A stretch of 64,000 nt of DNA from NCBI RefSeq assembly GCF_000248055.1, contig NZ_BAFC01000046.1:1-64000 (forward strand). Reading direction: 5' to 3'. Source of the stretch: Gordonia sputi NBRC 100414. GTDB taxonomy: Bacteria > Actinomycetota > Actinomycetes > Mycobacteriales > Mycobacteriaceae. The position numbers and the translations under genes were made by a program. Position 1 is the first letter of the stretch, and the number at the start of each line of letters is the position of its first letter. Below the pieces are notes generated by a model that was not told the DNA's origin, searched no databases, and saw only the letters and a list, made by a program, of their open reading frames with translations. This document shows positions 18,335 to 28,478 of the stretch, piece by piece.

Positions 18335-19309
18335 GTGTTGCGATGGCGAGGTCTGGACGAGGTGCCCGCGGATTGGGGCAGGTGTGTGGTCACCATCGGT
18401 GTGTTCGACGGCGTCCACCGGGGGCACGCGCAGTTGATCCACGCCGCGACCTCCGCGGCGGCCGAGCGTGGCATCCCGTCGGTGTTGATGACGTTCGACC
18501 CGCACCCCGCCGAGGTGGTCCGCCCCGGAACGCACCCACCACAGTTGACGACGCTGACTCGTCGGGCCGAGTTGGCCGAGGAGTTGGGAATCGACGTCTT
18601 CTGCGTGATGCCGTTCACCCCCGAGCTGGCGTCGCGTTCTCCGAAGGACTTCGCGCACAACGTTCTCGTCGAGAGCCTGCATGCCGCCGAAGTGGTGGTC
18701 GGTGCCAATTTCACCTTCGGGAAGAAGGCCGCGGGCAACGTCGAGAAGCTCACAGAGCTCGGTCAGCGCTTCGGGTTCGAGGTGCAGGCCATCTCGCTGT
18801 TCGGCGAGCACGCGGTGACCTACTCGTCGACCTACATCCGCTCGTGCGTTGCTGCGGGCGACGTCGAGCGCGCGGCAGAAGCCCTCGGACGGCCCCACCG
18901 CGTCGAGGGAGTGGTGGTTCGCGGTGACGGACGTGGACGCGAATTGGGTTATCCCACAGCCAATGTCGCACCGCCGATGTACGCGGCCATTCCGGCTGAC
19001 GGGGTGTACGCCGCGTGGTTCACGGTTCTTGGACCCGGACCGGTTGTGGGCCAGGTGATTCCGGGGGAGAGCTACCAGGCGGCTGTGTCGGTGGGTACCA
19101 ACCCGACGTTCTCCGGGCGTACGCGGACTGTCGAGGCATTCGTCCTCGACACCACGGCCGACCTCTACGGTCAGCACGTCGCCGTCGACTTCGTCGACAG
19201 AATCCGCGGCATGGAGAACTTCGACAGCATCGACGATCTGCTGACCGCGATGAGCGGAGACGTCGACAAGACCCGAGGCATTCTCGCCGCGACCCAGAGC
19301 GGCTCGTAG
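18335..19309 (+). CDS. ribF: Bifunctional riboflavin kinase / FAD synthetase
   Basis: 324 residues; phosphorylates riboflavin to FMN and adenylylates it to FAD. The N-terminal nucleotidylyltransferase shows GVFDGVHRGH (22-31) and YSSTYIRS. The C-terminal flavokinase shows GDGRGRELGYPTANV. The frame is open upstream, but the family start LRWRGLDEVPADWGRCV and the TAGGCT hexamer fix GTG 18335. Confidence 0.95.
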   Translation: MLRWRGLDEVPADWGRCVVTIGVFDGVHRGHAQLIHAATSAAAERGIPSVLMTFDPHPAEVVRPGTHPPQLTTLTRRAELAEELGIDVFCVMPFTPELASRSPKDFAHNVLVESLHAAEVVVGANFTFGKKAAGNVEKLTELGQRFGFEVQAISLFGEHAVTYSSTYIRSCVAAGDVERAAEALGRPHRVEGVVVRGDGRGRELGYPTANVAPPMYAAIPADGVYAAWFTVLGPGPVVGQVIPGESYQAAVSVGTNPTFSGRTRTVEAFVLDTTADLYGQHVAVDFVDRIRGMENFDSIDDLLTAMSGDVDKTRGILAATQSGS

Positions 19310-19332
19310 GACCCAGGGCGCTTTGGCGCGAT

Positions 19333-19362
19333 TTGGGCTGGGACCTGCGCGGTTGGTAGCCT
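19333..19362 (+). promoter_or_regulatory. Promoter of rpsO
   Basis: TTGGGC (19333-19338), 18-bp spacer, TAGCCT (19357-19362). It implies a leader of about 108 nt before rpsO, long enough for S15 autoregulation. Confidence 0.5.
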
Positions 19363-19476
19363 GACACGTCGGTGCCGCTGCAGTCCGCGGTGGCGCACCG
19401 AATCAGCGTTGACGATCCCGGGTGGGATTGCCGCTGGTCACAGATGACGCGGGACTGAAACAACAGGAGTATCTCC

Positions 19477-19746
19477 ATGGCATTGACTGCCGAGCAGAAG
19501 AAAGAAATCCTCACCGAGTACGGCCTCCACGAGACCGACACCGGCTCGCCCGAGGCTCAGGTCGCGCTGCTGACCAAGCGCATCACCGACCTCACCGAGC
19601 ACCTCAAGGAGCACAAGCACGATCACCACAGCCGTCGTGGTCTGCTGCTGCTCGTCGGCCGTCGTCGCCGCCTGCTCAAGTACGTCGCCAAGGTCGACAT
19701 CGCACGCTACCGCTCGCTGATCGAGCGCCTCGGCCTGCGTCGCTGA
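19477..19746 (+). CDS. rpsO: 30S ribosomal protein S15
   Basis: 89 residues, the usual length. It binds the central domain of 16S rRNA. The sequence from [19 protein letters not shown] to LIERLGLRR is canonical, with the [10 protein letters not shown] rRNA-contact loop. A ribosome site (CAGGAG) lies upstream of ATG 19477. The stop codon lies inside the first unit of the tandem array that follows, so the last coding bases and the repeat are continuous. Confidence 0.98.
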   Translation: MALTAEQKKEILTEYGLHETDTGSPEAQVALLTKRITDLTEHLKEHKHDHHSRRGLLLLVGRRRRLLKYVAKVDIARYRSLIERLGLRR

Positions 19747-19870
19747 GCGACCCCGAGCTGCGGTCGCTGAGCGACCCCGAGCTGCGGTCGCTGAGCGACC
19801 CCGAGCTGCGGTCGCTGAGCGACCCCGAGCTGCGGTCGCTGAGCGACCCTGGGTTCCGTCGCTGAGCGAC
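19741..19870 (+). repeat. Palindromic 24-bp tandem array directly after rpsO
   Basis: Four identical 24-bp units (starts 19741, 19765, 19789, 19813), a diverged 23-bp unit (19837) and a partial sixth (19860-19870). Each unit begins CGCTGAGCGACC. Within and across units AGCGACC pairs with GGTCGCT around a 9-nt loop, so the transcript can fold into a row of identical hairpins. It begins inside the final codons of rpsO. Confidence 0.9.
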
Positions 19871-19881
19871 ACACGAACTGA

Positions 19882-19920
19882 ACGGACCGGTCATCTCCCA
19901 CGTGGAGGTGGCCGGTTCGT
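19882..19920 (+). terminator. Intrinsic terminator of rpsO
   Basis: A 17-bp stem with three G-U wobbles (arms 19882-19898 and 19904-19920) closed by a CACGT loop, followed by CGTTTCC. Strong candidate for the rpsO transcript end. Confidence 0.8.
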
Positions 19921-19964
19921 CGTTTCCCGGCCTCGTCGTTTCCTGGTCTCAGGGGCAGCGATGA

Positions 19965-20322
19965 TAGGCTGATAAGCGGAACGTTGCAGATTTGTGTGCT
20001 CACACACATGTCGCAGAGTCAGATCGGTCCTCGGTAGTGGCCGCCGGAATCGCCAGATGATTCCGGCCGCTTCGATCGAAGGCCGTCTGAGCACCCACGG
20101 GTCGCACTAGGGCGGCCCTGGCATGCAGTGGCCATTTCGCGCGATGTTCTGGGCCGGTAGTGGCGCTACGCGCGCCCCGGTGCGCGAGTTCATTCGCGCA
20201 GTTCATCGGGAGCGCACGTCAGTCTGTCGCTCCTGGTCCCAATCCGCATATTCGGGTCGCTATGGGCGGCCACCACCACGGTCGCGTCGAATGCGACCGG
20301 CACGAAGGGATTCATAGCCCAC
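19965..20322 (+). promoter_or_regulatory. pnp promoter and long structured leader
   Basis: TAGGCT (19965-19970) is a likely -10. The following 350 nt hold no gene. They include TGTGTG-CTCA-CACACA (19993-20008) and a perfect 8-bp hairpin (CCGGAATC with GATTCCGG, 20044-20066). A long 5' leader is consistent with autoregulation of PNPase, known in enterobacteria; here it is inference. Confidence 0.45.
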
Positions 20323-22611
20323 ATGACAGATGTCACCACCACTGAGGTCGTCGAGGAGTTCGACGACGCGATCACCGAGGCAACGGCCGTCATCGACAAC
20401 GGCAGCTTCGGCACCCGCACCATCCGGTTCGAGACCGGACGTCTCGCCCTGCAGGCAGCCGGTTCGGTAACCGCCTACCTCGATGACGAGACCATGCTGC
20501 TGTCGACGACAGCGGCGTCGAAGCATCCCAAGGAGCACTTCGACTTCTTCCCCCTCACCGTCGACGTCGAAGAGCGTATGTACGCCGCGGGACGCATTCC
20601 CGGGTCGTTCTTCCGCCGTGAGGGCCGTCCGTCGACCGATGCCATCCTGACCTGCCGTCTGATCGACCGTCCGCTTCGTCCGTCGTTCGTCGACGGCCTG
20701 CGCAACGAGATCCAGGTCGTCGTCACCGTCCTGAGCCTCGACCCCAAGGATCTGTACGACGTCGTCGCGATCAACGCGGCATCGGCGTCGACCCAGCTCG
20801 CGGGCCTGCCGTTCTCCGGTCCTGTCGGTGGCGTGCGTGTCGCGCTCATCCCGACCGAGGAGAACAAGGCCGGCCAGTGGGTGGCGTTCCCGACCGTCGA
20901 GCAGCTCGAAGGCGCAGTCTTCGACATGGTCGTCGCCGGCCGCATCGTCGGAGAAGGCGATGACGCCGACGTCGCGATCATGATGGTCGAGGCCGAGGCA
21001 ACCGACAACGTCATCGACATCGTGGCAGGCGGCGCGCAGGCGCCGACCGAGGCCATCGTCGCCGAGGGCCTCGAGGCTGCCAAGCCGTTCATCGCTCGTC
21101 TCTGTGAGGCGCAGAAGTCGCTCGCAGCGGCCGCTGCCAAGGAGACCGCTGAGTTCCCGCTCTTCCCGGCCTACGAGTCCGAGGTCTACGACGCCGTCTC
21201 GGCTGCTGCCACCGAGCGTCTCTCGCAGATCCTCACCATCCCGGGCAAGCAGGAGCGCGACGAGAAGACCGACGAACTCAAGGCCGACATCCTCGCCTCG
21301 CTCGGCGAGCAGTTCGAGGGTCGTGAGAAGGAGATCGGTGCGGCATACCGCTCGGTCACCAAGAAGCTCGTGCGTCAGCGCATCCTGACCGACCACTTCC
21401 GTATCGACGGTCGTGGCATCACCGATATCCGGTCGCTCTCGGCCGAGGTCGCCGTGATCCCGCGCGCCCACGGTTCGGCACTGTTCGAGCGCGGCGAGAC
21501 CCAGATCCTCGGTGTCACCACACTCGACATGGTCAAGATGGCGCAGCAGATCGACTCGCTCGGACCCGAGACGTCGAAGCGCTACATGCACCACTACAAC
21601 TTCCCGCCGTACTCGACCGGTGAGACCGGTCGCGTCGGATCGCCCAAGCGTCGCGAGATCGGCCACGGCGCGCTCGCCGAGCGTGCCCTCGTGCCGGTGA
21701 TCCCGAGCGTCGAGGACTTCCCGTACGCGATTCGTCAGGTGTCGGAAGCGTTGAGCTCCAACGGTTCCACCTCGATGGGTTCGGTCTGTGCGTCGACCAT
21801 GTCGCTGCTCAATGCCGGTGTGCCGCTGCGCGCTCCGGTCGCGGGTATCGCGATGGGCCTCGTGTCCGACACTGTCGACGGCGAGACCCGCTACGTCGCG
21901 CTCACCGACATCCTCGGTGCCGAAGATGCCTTCGGCGACATGGACTTCAAGGTCGCGGGCACCAAGGACTTCGTCACGGCGCTTCAGCTCGACACCAAGC
22001 TCGACGGCATCCCGTCGAAGGTGCTGGCCGGCGCATTGAGCCAGGCCAAGGACGCGCGCCTGACCATCCTTGACGTCATGGCCGAGGCCATCGACGAGCC
22101 CGACGAGATGAGCCCGTACGCCCCGCGGATCACCACCATCAAGATCCCGATGGACAAGATCGGCGAGCTGATCGGCCCCAAGGGCAAGACGATCAACGGC
22201 ATCACCGAGGACACCGGCGCCAACATCTCGATCGAGGACGACGGCACCGTGTTCATCGGTGCTGCCGACGGCGTCTCGGCGCAGGCCGCGATCGACAAGG
22301 TCAACGCTATCGCCAACCCGCAGCTGCCCAAGGTGGGCGAGCGCTTCCTTGGCACCGCGGTGAAGACCACCGCCTTCGGCGCGTTCGTGTCGCTGCTGCC
22401 GGGCCGCGACGGTCTGGTGCACATCAGCAAGCTCGGTAAGGGCAAGCGCATCAACAAGGTTGAGGATGTCGTGAAGGTCGGCGACAAGCTTCAGGTCGAG
22501 ATCGCCGACATCGACGAGCGCGGCAAGATCAGCCTCGTCCCGGTCGACGACAGCGACAAGTCCGGCAGCGATGCGGAGCAGTCCGAAGACAAGGCTTCGG
22601 CAGACGCCTGA
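20323..22611 (+). CDS. pnp: Polyribonucleotide nucleotidyltransferase
   Basis: 762 residues; 3'-5' phosphorolytic RNA exonuclease (also GpsI in actinobacteria). Two RNase PH domains ([14 protein letters not shown] and, in the second, [12 protein letters not shown] and [13 protein letters not shown]) flank an all-alpha linker. A KH domain ([17 protein letters not shown]) and an S1 domain ([19 protein letters not shown]) follow. The C-terminus is acidic. A 36-nt hairpin follows the gene. Confidence 0.97.
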   Translation: MTDVTTTEVVEEFDDAITEATAVIDNGSFGTRTIRFETGRLALQAAGSVTAYLDDETMLLSTTAASKHPKEHFDFFPLTVDVEERMYAAGRIPGSFFRREGRPSTDAILTCRLIDRPLRPSFVDGLRNEIQVVVTVLSLDPKDLYDVVAINAASASTQLAGLPFSGPVGGVRVALIPTEENKAGQWVAFPTVEQLEGAVFDMVVAGRIVGEGDDADVAIMMVEAEATDNVIDIVAGGAQAPTEAIVAEGLEAAKPFIARLCEAQKSLAAAAAKETAEFPLFPAYESEVYDAVSAAATERLSQILTIPGKQERDEKTDELKADILASLGEQFEGREKEIGAAYRSVTKKLVRQRILTDHFRIDGRGITDIRSLSAEVAVIPRAHGSALFERGETQILGVTTLDMVKMAQQIDSLGPETSKRYMHHYNFPPYSTGETGRVGSPKRREIGHGALAERALVPVIPSVEDFPYAIRQVSEALSSNGSTSMGSVCASTMSLLNAGVPLRAPVAGIAMGLVSDTVDGETRYVALTDILGAEDAFGDMDFKVAGTKDFVTALQLDTKLDGIPSKVLAGALSQAKDARLTILDVMAEAIDEPDEMSPYAPRITTIKIPMDKIGELIGPKGKTINGITEDTGANISIEDDGTVFIGAADGVSAQAAIDKVNAIANPQLPKVGERFLGTAVKTTAFGAFVSLLPGRDGLVHISKLGKGKRINKVEDVVKVGDKLQVEIADIDERGKISLVPVDDSDKSGSDAEQSEDKASADA

Positions 22612-22647
22612 TCTGCTGACGCCGCGGCGCTCGCCGCGAGAACTCGA

Positions 22648-22683
22648 CGGCCCGTCGTCCACAATGGAGTGGACGACGGGCCG
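22648..22683 (+). terminator. Hairpin terminator after pnp
   Basis: Perfect 15-bp stem (22648-22662 with 22669-22683) and a 6-nt AATGGA loop, 36 nt after the stop. There is no U-tract, as is common in high-GC actinobacteria. Confidence 0.7.
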
Positions 22684-22734
22684 CCGTCGTCGGTGACGAC
22701 ATGGTGACGAGGATGTTCGGTGAGGGGAGTGGCG

Positions 22735-24231
22735 ATGGCGGAAGATGAGCGGGGCGGTGAGGCTGCCGGAGTCGTCGCGGACAAGCTCACCGTCGCACAC
22801 CGGCGTGAGCCCGCCGGATCGGTCGACCACACCGTCGAGAGCCTCATCCGCTCAGCCCCGGTTGTCGGCACGGCCGACATGTCGGTGCGGGAAGCGGCGC
22901 AACTGATGACCGAGCGCAATCGCGACCACGTGCTGATCCCGTTGCGCGACGGCGGTTTCGGAGTGCTCACCGACGCGATCCTCCGTGAGCGAGTTGTCGC
23001 GGCGGGCGCATCGCTCGATACCCCGGTGACCGCGCTGACGCAGCGTCGCGCAACCGTGGTCGCGCCGCACGTCGCGGCCACCGACGCGCTCACCACGATC
23101 CTTGAGAACGACCTGACGGCACTGCCCGTCGTCGACGCAGGCGGAGTGGTGCACGGCGTTGTCGCGCCGTCGGACTTCGTGGCGGCACCCGGAGGGCCGA
23201 GTGTTGCTCTGCGCGAGCAGATCTCACGTGCGCGCGACGTCGTCGAATTGCAGGAGCGTGCGTCTCGGGTGCCGTACCTGATCGCCGACCTGGTCCGTCG
23301 CGAGCAACCAGCACACTCGGTTACCACGATGGCGTCTCTTGTCGTCGATGCAGTGGTCCGTCGTGCACTCGAACTCGTCCTGGCCTCACATCCGGAGTTG
23401 GACCCGACCAAGTTGACGTGGATGTCGTTGGGCAGCAACGCTCGTCGGGAGACCGTGTTGAGTTCCGACATCGACTCGGCCGTCTCGTTCTCCGACGACG
23501 TCAGCGACGAGCAGGTGCAGGCTTATCGGGTGGCCTTCGGAGAGGTCGACGCTGTGCTCCGCGGAGCGGGCATGGCCGTCGATGACAACGGCGCGATCGC
23601 CTCGATGCCGTTGTTCTCGCGCACTCACGCGCGGTGGCGCGCTGCCGCGGAACGGTGGCTCGCCGAGCCGTTGGAGAACAAGGGCATGATTCTCACGTCG
23701 TTGTTGATCGACGCCCGCCCCATCTGGGGCGATGAAGGGCTCCCGGCGGTCGGCGAGGTGTTCGCCGACCTTCGACGACACCGAGGAACGCTGAATCTCC
23801 TGCTGGCAGAAGCTCTTGCCACCAGAGCGAAGATGCGGTCGATGCGTGATGTTCTGACTCGTCGCGGCGATGACTTCGACATCAAGCAACATGCGATCGG
23901 TCCCCTGGTGAACTTCGCCCGCTGGGCGGCGTTGTCGGTGGGGTCGCCGCAACTCGACACACGCGGTCGGTTACGCGCCGCGTCGGGAACCGAGTTGTTG
24001 TCCAACGACCAGGCCGACACCTTGATCGAGGTCTTCGAGATCTTGCAGCGAATCCGCCTCAATTACCAAGTCGCACAGTTTGATCGGGGTGAGGAGGTGA
24101 GTGACGTGCTGGACATGAAACGGTTGTCTCCGCTCGACCGCAGCATGGTCGCGCAGGCCGTACGCGAGATCGCCGGGGTGCAGCGCCGGGCCGCCAACCG
24201 CGCGCACTATCTGCCGGTAGGTTCGGCGTAA
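22735..24231 (+). CDS. CBS-domain protein with DUF294 nucleotidyltransferase
   Basis: 498 residues. A CBS pair lies at about 45-160 (MSVREAAQLMTERNRDHVLI; LTALPVVDAGGVVHGVV). A GlnD-like putative nucleotidyltransferase follows (WMSLGSNARRETVLSSDIDSA, catalytic G-S and D-x-D pattern at about 220-240), then a DUF294 C-terminal helical domain. Such proteins are thought to be signalling nucleotidyltransferases. The substrate is unknown. ATG 22735 is preferred over GTG 22720 because GAGGGGAG lies 5 nt before it. Confidence 0.82.
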   Translation: MAEDERGGEAAGVVADKLTVAHRREPAGSVDHTVESLIRSAPVVGTADMSVREAAQLMTERNRDHVLIPLRDGGFGVLTDAILRERVVAAGASLDTPVTALTQRRATVVAPHVAATDALTTILENDLTALPVVDAGGVVHGVVAPSDFVAAPGGPSVALREQISRARDVVELQERASRVPYLIADLVRREQPAHSVTTMASLVVDAVVRRALELVLASHPELDPTKLTWMSLGSNARRETVLSSDIDSAVSFSDDVSDEQVQAYRVAFGEVDAVLRGAGMAVDDNGAIASMPLFSRTHARWRAAAERWLAEPLENKGMILTSLLIDARPIWGDEGLPAVGEVFADLRRHRGTLNLLLAEALATRAKMRSMRDVLTRRGDDFDIKQHAIGPLVNFARWAALSVGSPQLDTRGRLRAASGTELLSNDQADTLIEVFEILQRIRLNYQVAQFDRGEEVSDVLDMKRLSPLDRSMVAQAVREIAGVQRRAANRAHYLPVGSA

Positions 24232-24259
24232 TGAATTCTGTGAGAAGGGGTCGCGCGCG

Positions 24260-25021
24260 GTGTGTTTGATTCTGTTCGCCGTCGACGCCGCCCCGGGATA
24301 CGAGTTTCTCCTGGCCGCCAATCGTGACGAGATCTACTCGCGACCGACCGACGGCATTCACCGGTGGGCCGACGCCCCGATCATCGGTGGTCGTGATCTG
24401 ACGGCCGGCGGCACGTGGATGGGTGTGTCGACGACGTCGCCACGACGCATGGCGGCGGTGACGAATGTGCGCATCGGCGAGCCGAAAGTGCTGCCGGACA
24501 AACGATCACGCGGCGACCTGCCCGTCGACTTCCTCGTCGGTGAGGCCACCCCGCGGGAAGCGGCGGAGCATCTTTTGCGACACGCCGACGAATACGCGCC
24601 GGTCAACCTGCTGGTGGCCGACGGCGTCGACGTCTGGTGGGCGACGAATGCGCCCGTGCCCGAGGCGAGGGCCGTGGCGCCCGGCTGGCACGGATTGTCG
24701 AATGGCGTGCTCGACAGCGACTGGCCCAAGGTGACCGATGGTGTTCGACGGTTCCAGCACGTCGCGGCCGAGCCGGGCGCGCTGCCGGACGACTACCTTG
24801 CGATGCTCGACGATCGGCGCCTGGCCGACCCCGCGCGACTGCCGGACACGGGCATCGACCCCGAGCGTGAACACGAGCTCTCAGCGATGTTCGTCGACAT
24901 GGACGGCTACGGCACCCGCGCCTCGTCGGTGCTGCGCATGGGACGCGACGGCCGCGGCGACCTGACCGAACGTCGTTTCCACGAGGGAAAGGCCGCCGCG
25001 ACCACGGTGCTGTCCTGGTGA
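24260..25021 (+). CDS. NRDE (TANGO2-like) family protein
   Basis: 253 residues beginning MCLILFAVD, with AANRDEIYSRPT giving the NRDE name, then GGRDLTAGGTWMG. Cys2 is positioned as an Ntn-hydrolase-type nucleophile once Met is removed. The biochemical role in bacteria is not settled. The GTG start follows AGAAGGGG. Confidence 0.88.
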   Translation: MCLILFAVDAAPGYEFLLAANRDEIYSRPTDGIHRWADAPIIGGRDLTAGGTWMGVSTTSPRRMAAVTNVRIGEPKVLPDKRSRGDLPVDFLVGEATPREAAEHLLRHADEYAPVNLLVADGVDVWWATNAPVPEARAVAPGWHGLSNGVLDSDWPKVTDGVRRFQHVAAEPGALPDDYLAMLDDRRLADPARLPDTGIDPEREHELSAMFVDMDGYGTRASSVLRMGRDGRGDLTERRFHEGKAAATTVLSW

Positions 25022-25116
25022 TCTCCGCAGTGACTGGTCGCCGCCGGCTGGTTTCCGCTATCGACACGGGTCGTCGTGCTGCACCCCGAGTGTGCGCATC
25101 GCAGCCGCCGTCCGGT

Positions 25117-25122
25117 TATGTT
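25117..25122 (+). promoter_or_regulatory. -10 element of the frameshifted GAP-family gene
   Basis: TATGTT, 6 nt before GTG 25129. Confidence 0.3.
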
Positions 25123-25128
25123 GCTCAG

Positions 25129-25802
25129 GTGATTCGCGCTGCAGTCGACGTTCTACCCATTGCACTCGGCCTACTGATGGCGTCGGCGCCACTGGTGATG
25201 GTCAGCATGGCGCTGGTGATCAGACGGTCGGTGGGGGCTGGTTGGAGCTTTCTGCTCGGTTGGATTCTCGGGCTCGTAATCGTCTGCGGGGTGGTGGTCG
25301 CTGTCGCCGACCTGGTGTCCCTCGCCGGTGAGACGGGGACCGTCGGCGGCGTGGTCGGCGTCGTTGTGGGCGTCATCCTCCTCGGCCTCGGCGTGTGGAA
25401 GTGGTATGGCGAGTGGCGGAACCCGAACAAGGGCGACGTGCCGTCGTGGTACGAGTCGATCGAGCGTATGCGCGGGTCAACGGTCTTTGCCTTCGGTATC
25501 GGTATGGCGGCGCTGAACCCCAAAACCTCTTCCTCGCTGTCGCGGCCAGTGTCGCCGTCGCCGAGGCGACGGACAACATCGGCGCTCAGGCCGTCGGAAT
25601 CGTCGTGTTCGTCGTCGTCGGCAGTATCGGAGTGGCCGCACCCACCGTGGCAACGCAGTTGGCAGGGGACCGCGCGGGAGCGACGCTGGCGCGGGTCGAC
25701 GAGGTGATCACGCGGTACAACGCAGTGATCGTCGGTGCCGTGCTCATCATCCTGGGCGCCGTCGTGACGACCAACGGGATCGATGCCCTGCTCGCGTCCT
25801 GA
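25129..25802 (+). pseudogene. GAP-family (Sap-like) membrane protein, frameshifted
   Basis: From GTG 25129 the frame gives a GAP-family membrane protein (VLPIALGLLMASAPLVM, several hydrophobic helices) up to GMAALNPK. The homology then continues in the next frame (NLFLAVAASVAVAEATD ... ATLARVDEVITRYNAVIVG) to the stop at 25802. One missing A in the run AAAA at 25522-25525 would restore a single 225-residue protein (family motif LNPKN). Either a real loss of function or a homopolymer sequencing error. An intact paralogue is at 30323. Family members are linked to export of polar lipids, by analogy to mycobacterial Gap. Confidence 0.78.
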
Positions 25803-25875
25803 GTTGCAGGCACGCACGACAACCGCCGGGCCCGAGGCGATCTCGGGTCCGGCGGTTTCGCGATGGAGGTCGTGG

Positions 25876-26991
25876 TCAGCTGGTGGCGAACGGATTCTGC
25901 TCGGCGGGGATGTCGAGCGCTGCGCCGACCTCGGCATTGAACAACGTGCCCGCGTGGGTGCTCAGGCCGCCTGCGAGTGCGGCATTGTCTGCCAAGGCCT
26001 TCTCCCAGCCCTTGTCGGCGAGCTGCAGCACGTAGGGGAGCGTGGCACCGGTGAGTGCCTGCGTCGACGTACGGGCAACGGTGCCGGGCATATTCGCGAC
26101 GCAGTAGAACACGGTGTCATGCACGGTGAAGGTCGGGTCGTCGTGGGTGGTGGGACGCGAATCCTCGAAGCAGCCGCCCTGATCGATGGCGATGTCGACG
26201 AGCACCGCGCCCGACTTCATCTGCGCGACAAGGCTGTTGGGGACGAGCACAGGCGCCTTCGCGCCGGGGACGAGGACCGCGCCGATCACCAGGTCGGCCT
26301 GCTTGACCGCGTCGGCGAGTGCCAGCGACGTCGAGTAGCGGGTGTGGACGCGGCCGCCGAAGCGTGCGTCGACCGCGCGCAGTTTGGCGATGTCGAGGTC
26401 GAAGACGGTGACCTGTGCGCCCATGCCCATGGCGATGGTCGCGGCGTTGACGCCGCTGACGCCGGCACCGATGACGACGACGTCGGCGGGCTCGGTACCG
26501 GGGACGCCGCCCATCAGCACGCCGCGGCCGCCTTCGGAACGCATGAGGTGGTAGGCGCCCACCTGAGGAGCGAGTCGGCCTGCGACCTCGCTCATCGGGG
26601 CGAGCAGGGGAAGCGAACCGTCGGCGGCGCGGACCGTCTCGTAGGCGATCGACGTGGTGCCAGACGCGAGCAGCGCGTCGGTGCACGGGCGGCTGGCCGC
26701 AAGGTGCAGGTAGGTGAAGATCGTCTGGCCCTCGCGCATGAGTCCGTATTCGGCCTCGATGGGCTCTTTGACCTTGAGGAGCAGGTCGGCCTGCTCCCAG
26801 ACCGCGGCGGCGGTGTCGAGGATCTGTGCGCCGGCGGCCTTGAAGTCGGTGTCGTCGATGGCGGAACCGAGGCCTGCACCTGCCTCGATGATCACGTCGT
26901 GGCCGCGTTTGGTCAGCTCGGCGACGCCTGCAGGCGTGATGGCGACGCGGTATTCGTTGTTCTTGATTTCGGTGGGGATGCCGATACGCAT
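25876..26991 (-). CDS. ald: Alanine dehydrogenase
   Basis: 371 residues; NAD-dependent interconversion of alanine with pyruvate and ammonia. The N-terminus MRIGIPTEIKNNEYRVA is canonical. K75 (LLKVKEP) and H96 (YLHLAA) correspond to the catalytic pair of M. tuberculosis Ald. The Rossmann motif VVIGAGVSGVNAA follows at about 173. GAGGAG lies before the start. Divergent from an Lrp-family gene that is its probable regulator. Confidence 0.97.
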   Translation of the reverse strand: MRIGIPTEIKNNEYRVAITPAGVAELTKRGHDVIIEAGAGLGSAIDDTDFKAAGAQILDTAAAVWEQADLLLKVKEPIEAEYGLMREGQTIFTYLHLAASRPCTDALLASGTTSIAYETVRAADGSLPLLAPMSEVAGRLAPQVGAYHLMRSEGGRGVLMGGVPGTEPADVVVIGAGVSGVNAATIAMGMGAQVTVFDLDIAKLRAVDARFGGRVHTRYSTSLALADAVKQADLVIGAVLVPGAKAPVLVPNSLVAQMKSGAVLVDIAIDQGGCFEDSRPTTHDDPTFTVHDTVFYCVANMPGTVARTSTQALTGATLPYVLQLADKGWEKALADNAALAGGLSTHAGTLFNAEVGAALDIPAEQNPFATS

Positions 26992-27061
26992 CGGGTGCTC
27001 CTCGGAAGTGTTGGGGTGTGGTCATGTGCTGCGCGGCGGAGGCGCTGCTCTGCGCTGAACA

Positions 27062-27137
27062 CCTTCAAGCGTGAAGGAACGTCGAATGGTGCACAATATT
27101 GATGAGGAAAGTTCTGTAGATTGCGGTTCAAGGTGAA
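27062..27137. promoter_or_regulatory. Two putative AldR operators between ald and aldR
   Basis: Palindromes CCTTCA-N4-TGAAGG (27062-27077) and TTCA-N3-TGAA (27127-27137) share a TTCA/TGAA core and lie 65 bp apart in the divergent spacer. Lrp-family AldR binds several sites in the equivalent mycobacterial spacer; the match here is by symmetry and location. Confidence 0.4.
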
Positions 27138-27161
27138 GAATCGTCAGATCGAGGAGTTGTG

Positions 27162-27644
27162 ATGGCCGCCACGCCGAAGGATGTTCGGGCAGTCGAGCTC
27201 GACGCGACCGATCGTGAACTACTGCGCGTCCTGCAACTCGATGCGCGTATCCCCAACAGTGAGCTTGCGGCACGAGTGGGGATCGCGGCGTCGACAGCAC
27301 ACGGACGCCTCCGACGGCTCGTCGACGCCGGTGTGATCCGCGGATTCTTCGCCGACGTCGATCCGGCCGCGGTCGGACGGCCATTGCGGGCAATGGTCGC
27401 CGTGAGCTTGCAGTCGGATGCGCGTGGGCAGATCCGCCAGTTCGTCGGCGAGATCGCACAGCGAGATGAAGTGATCGACGTCTTCTTTCTCGCGGGTGCC
27501 GACGACTACCTGCTGCACGTCGCGACCGCCGACACCGAGGCATTGCGCACGTTCGTCGAGATGCTCAATGCCAGACGCGAAGTCGCAGGTACCACGACGT
27601 CGCTGGTCTTCGACCACCAGCGCGGCGATGCGCCGATCTACTGA
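27162..27644 (+). CDS. aldR: Lrp/AsnC-family regulator of ald (AldR)
   Basis: 160 residues. It has an N-terminal AsnC helix-turn-helix (LDATDRELLRVLQLDARIPN, AASTAHGRLRRLVDAGVIRG) and a C-terminal RAM effector domain (DVFFLAGADDYLLHVA). In M. tuberculosis AldR senses amino acids such as alanine and controls ald. ATG 27162 is chosen over GTG 27159 because GAGGAG is 5 nt upstream. Confidence 0.9.
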   Translation: MAATPKDVRAVELDATDRELLRVLQLDARIPNSELAARVGIAASTAHGRLRRLVDAGVIRGFFADVDPAAVGRPLRAMVAVSLQSDARGQIRQFVGEIAQRDEVIDVFFLAGADDYLLHVATADTEALRTFVEMLNARREVAGTTTSLVFDHQRGDAPIY

Positions 27645-28472
<828 letters not shown>

Positions 28473-28478
28473 CTGCCG

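Noticed and set aside
19741-19870. CRISPR array
   Set aside because: Units are contiguous with no unique spacers and no cas genes nearby; it is a tandem repeat.
19438-19872. Minus-strand frame encoding RSATAARG octapeptide repeats opposite rpsO
   Set aside because: It is the complement of rpsO plus the palindromic 24-bp array. There is no ribosome site or promoter and no homology I recognise.
25511-25530. Programmed -1 frameshift in the GAP-family gene
   Set aside because: The site does not fit the X-XXY-YYZ slippery pattern and the family is not known for recoding. A one-base deletion is simpler.
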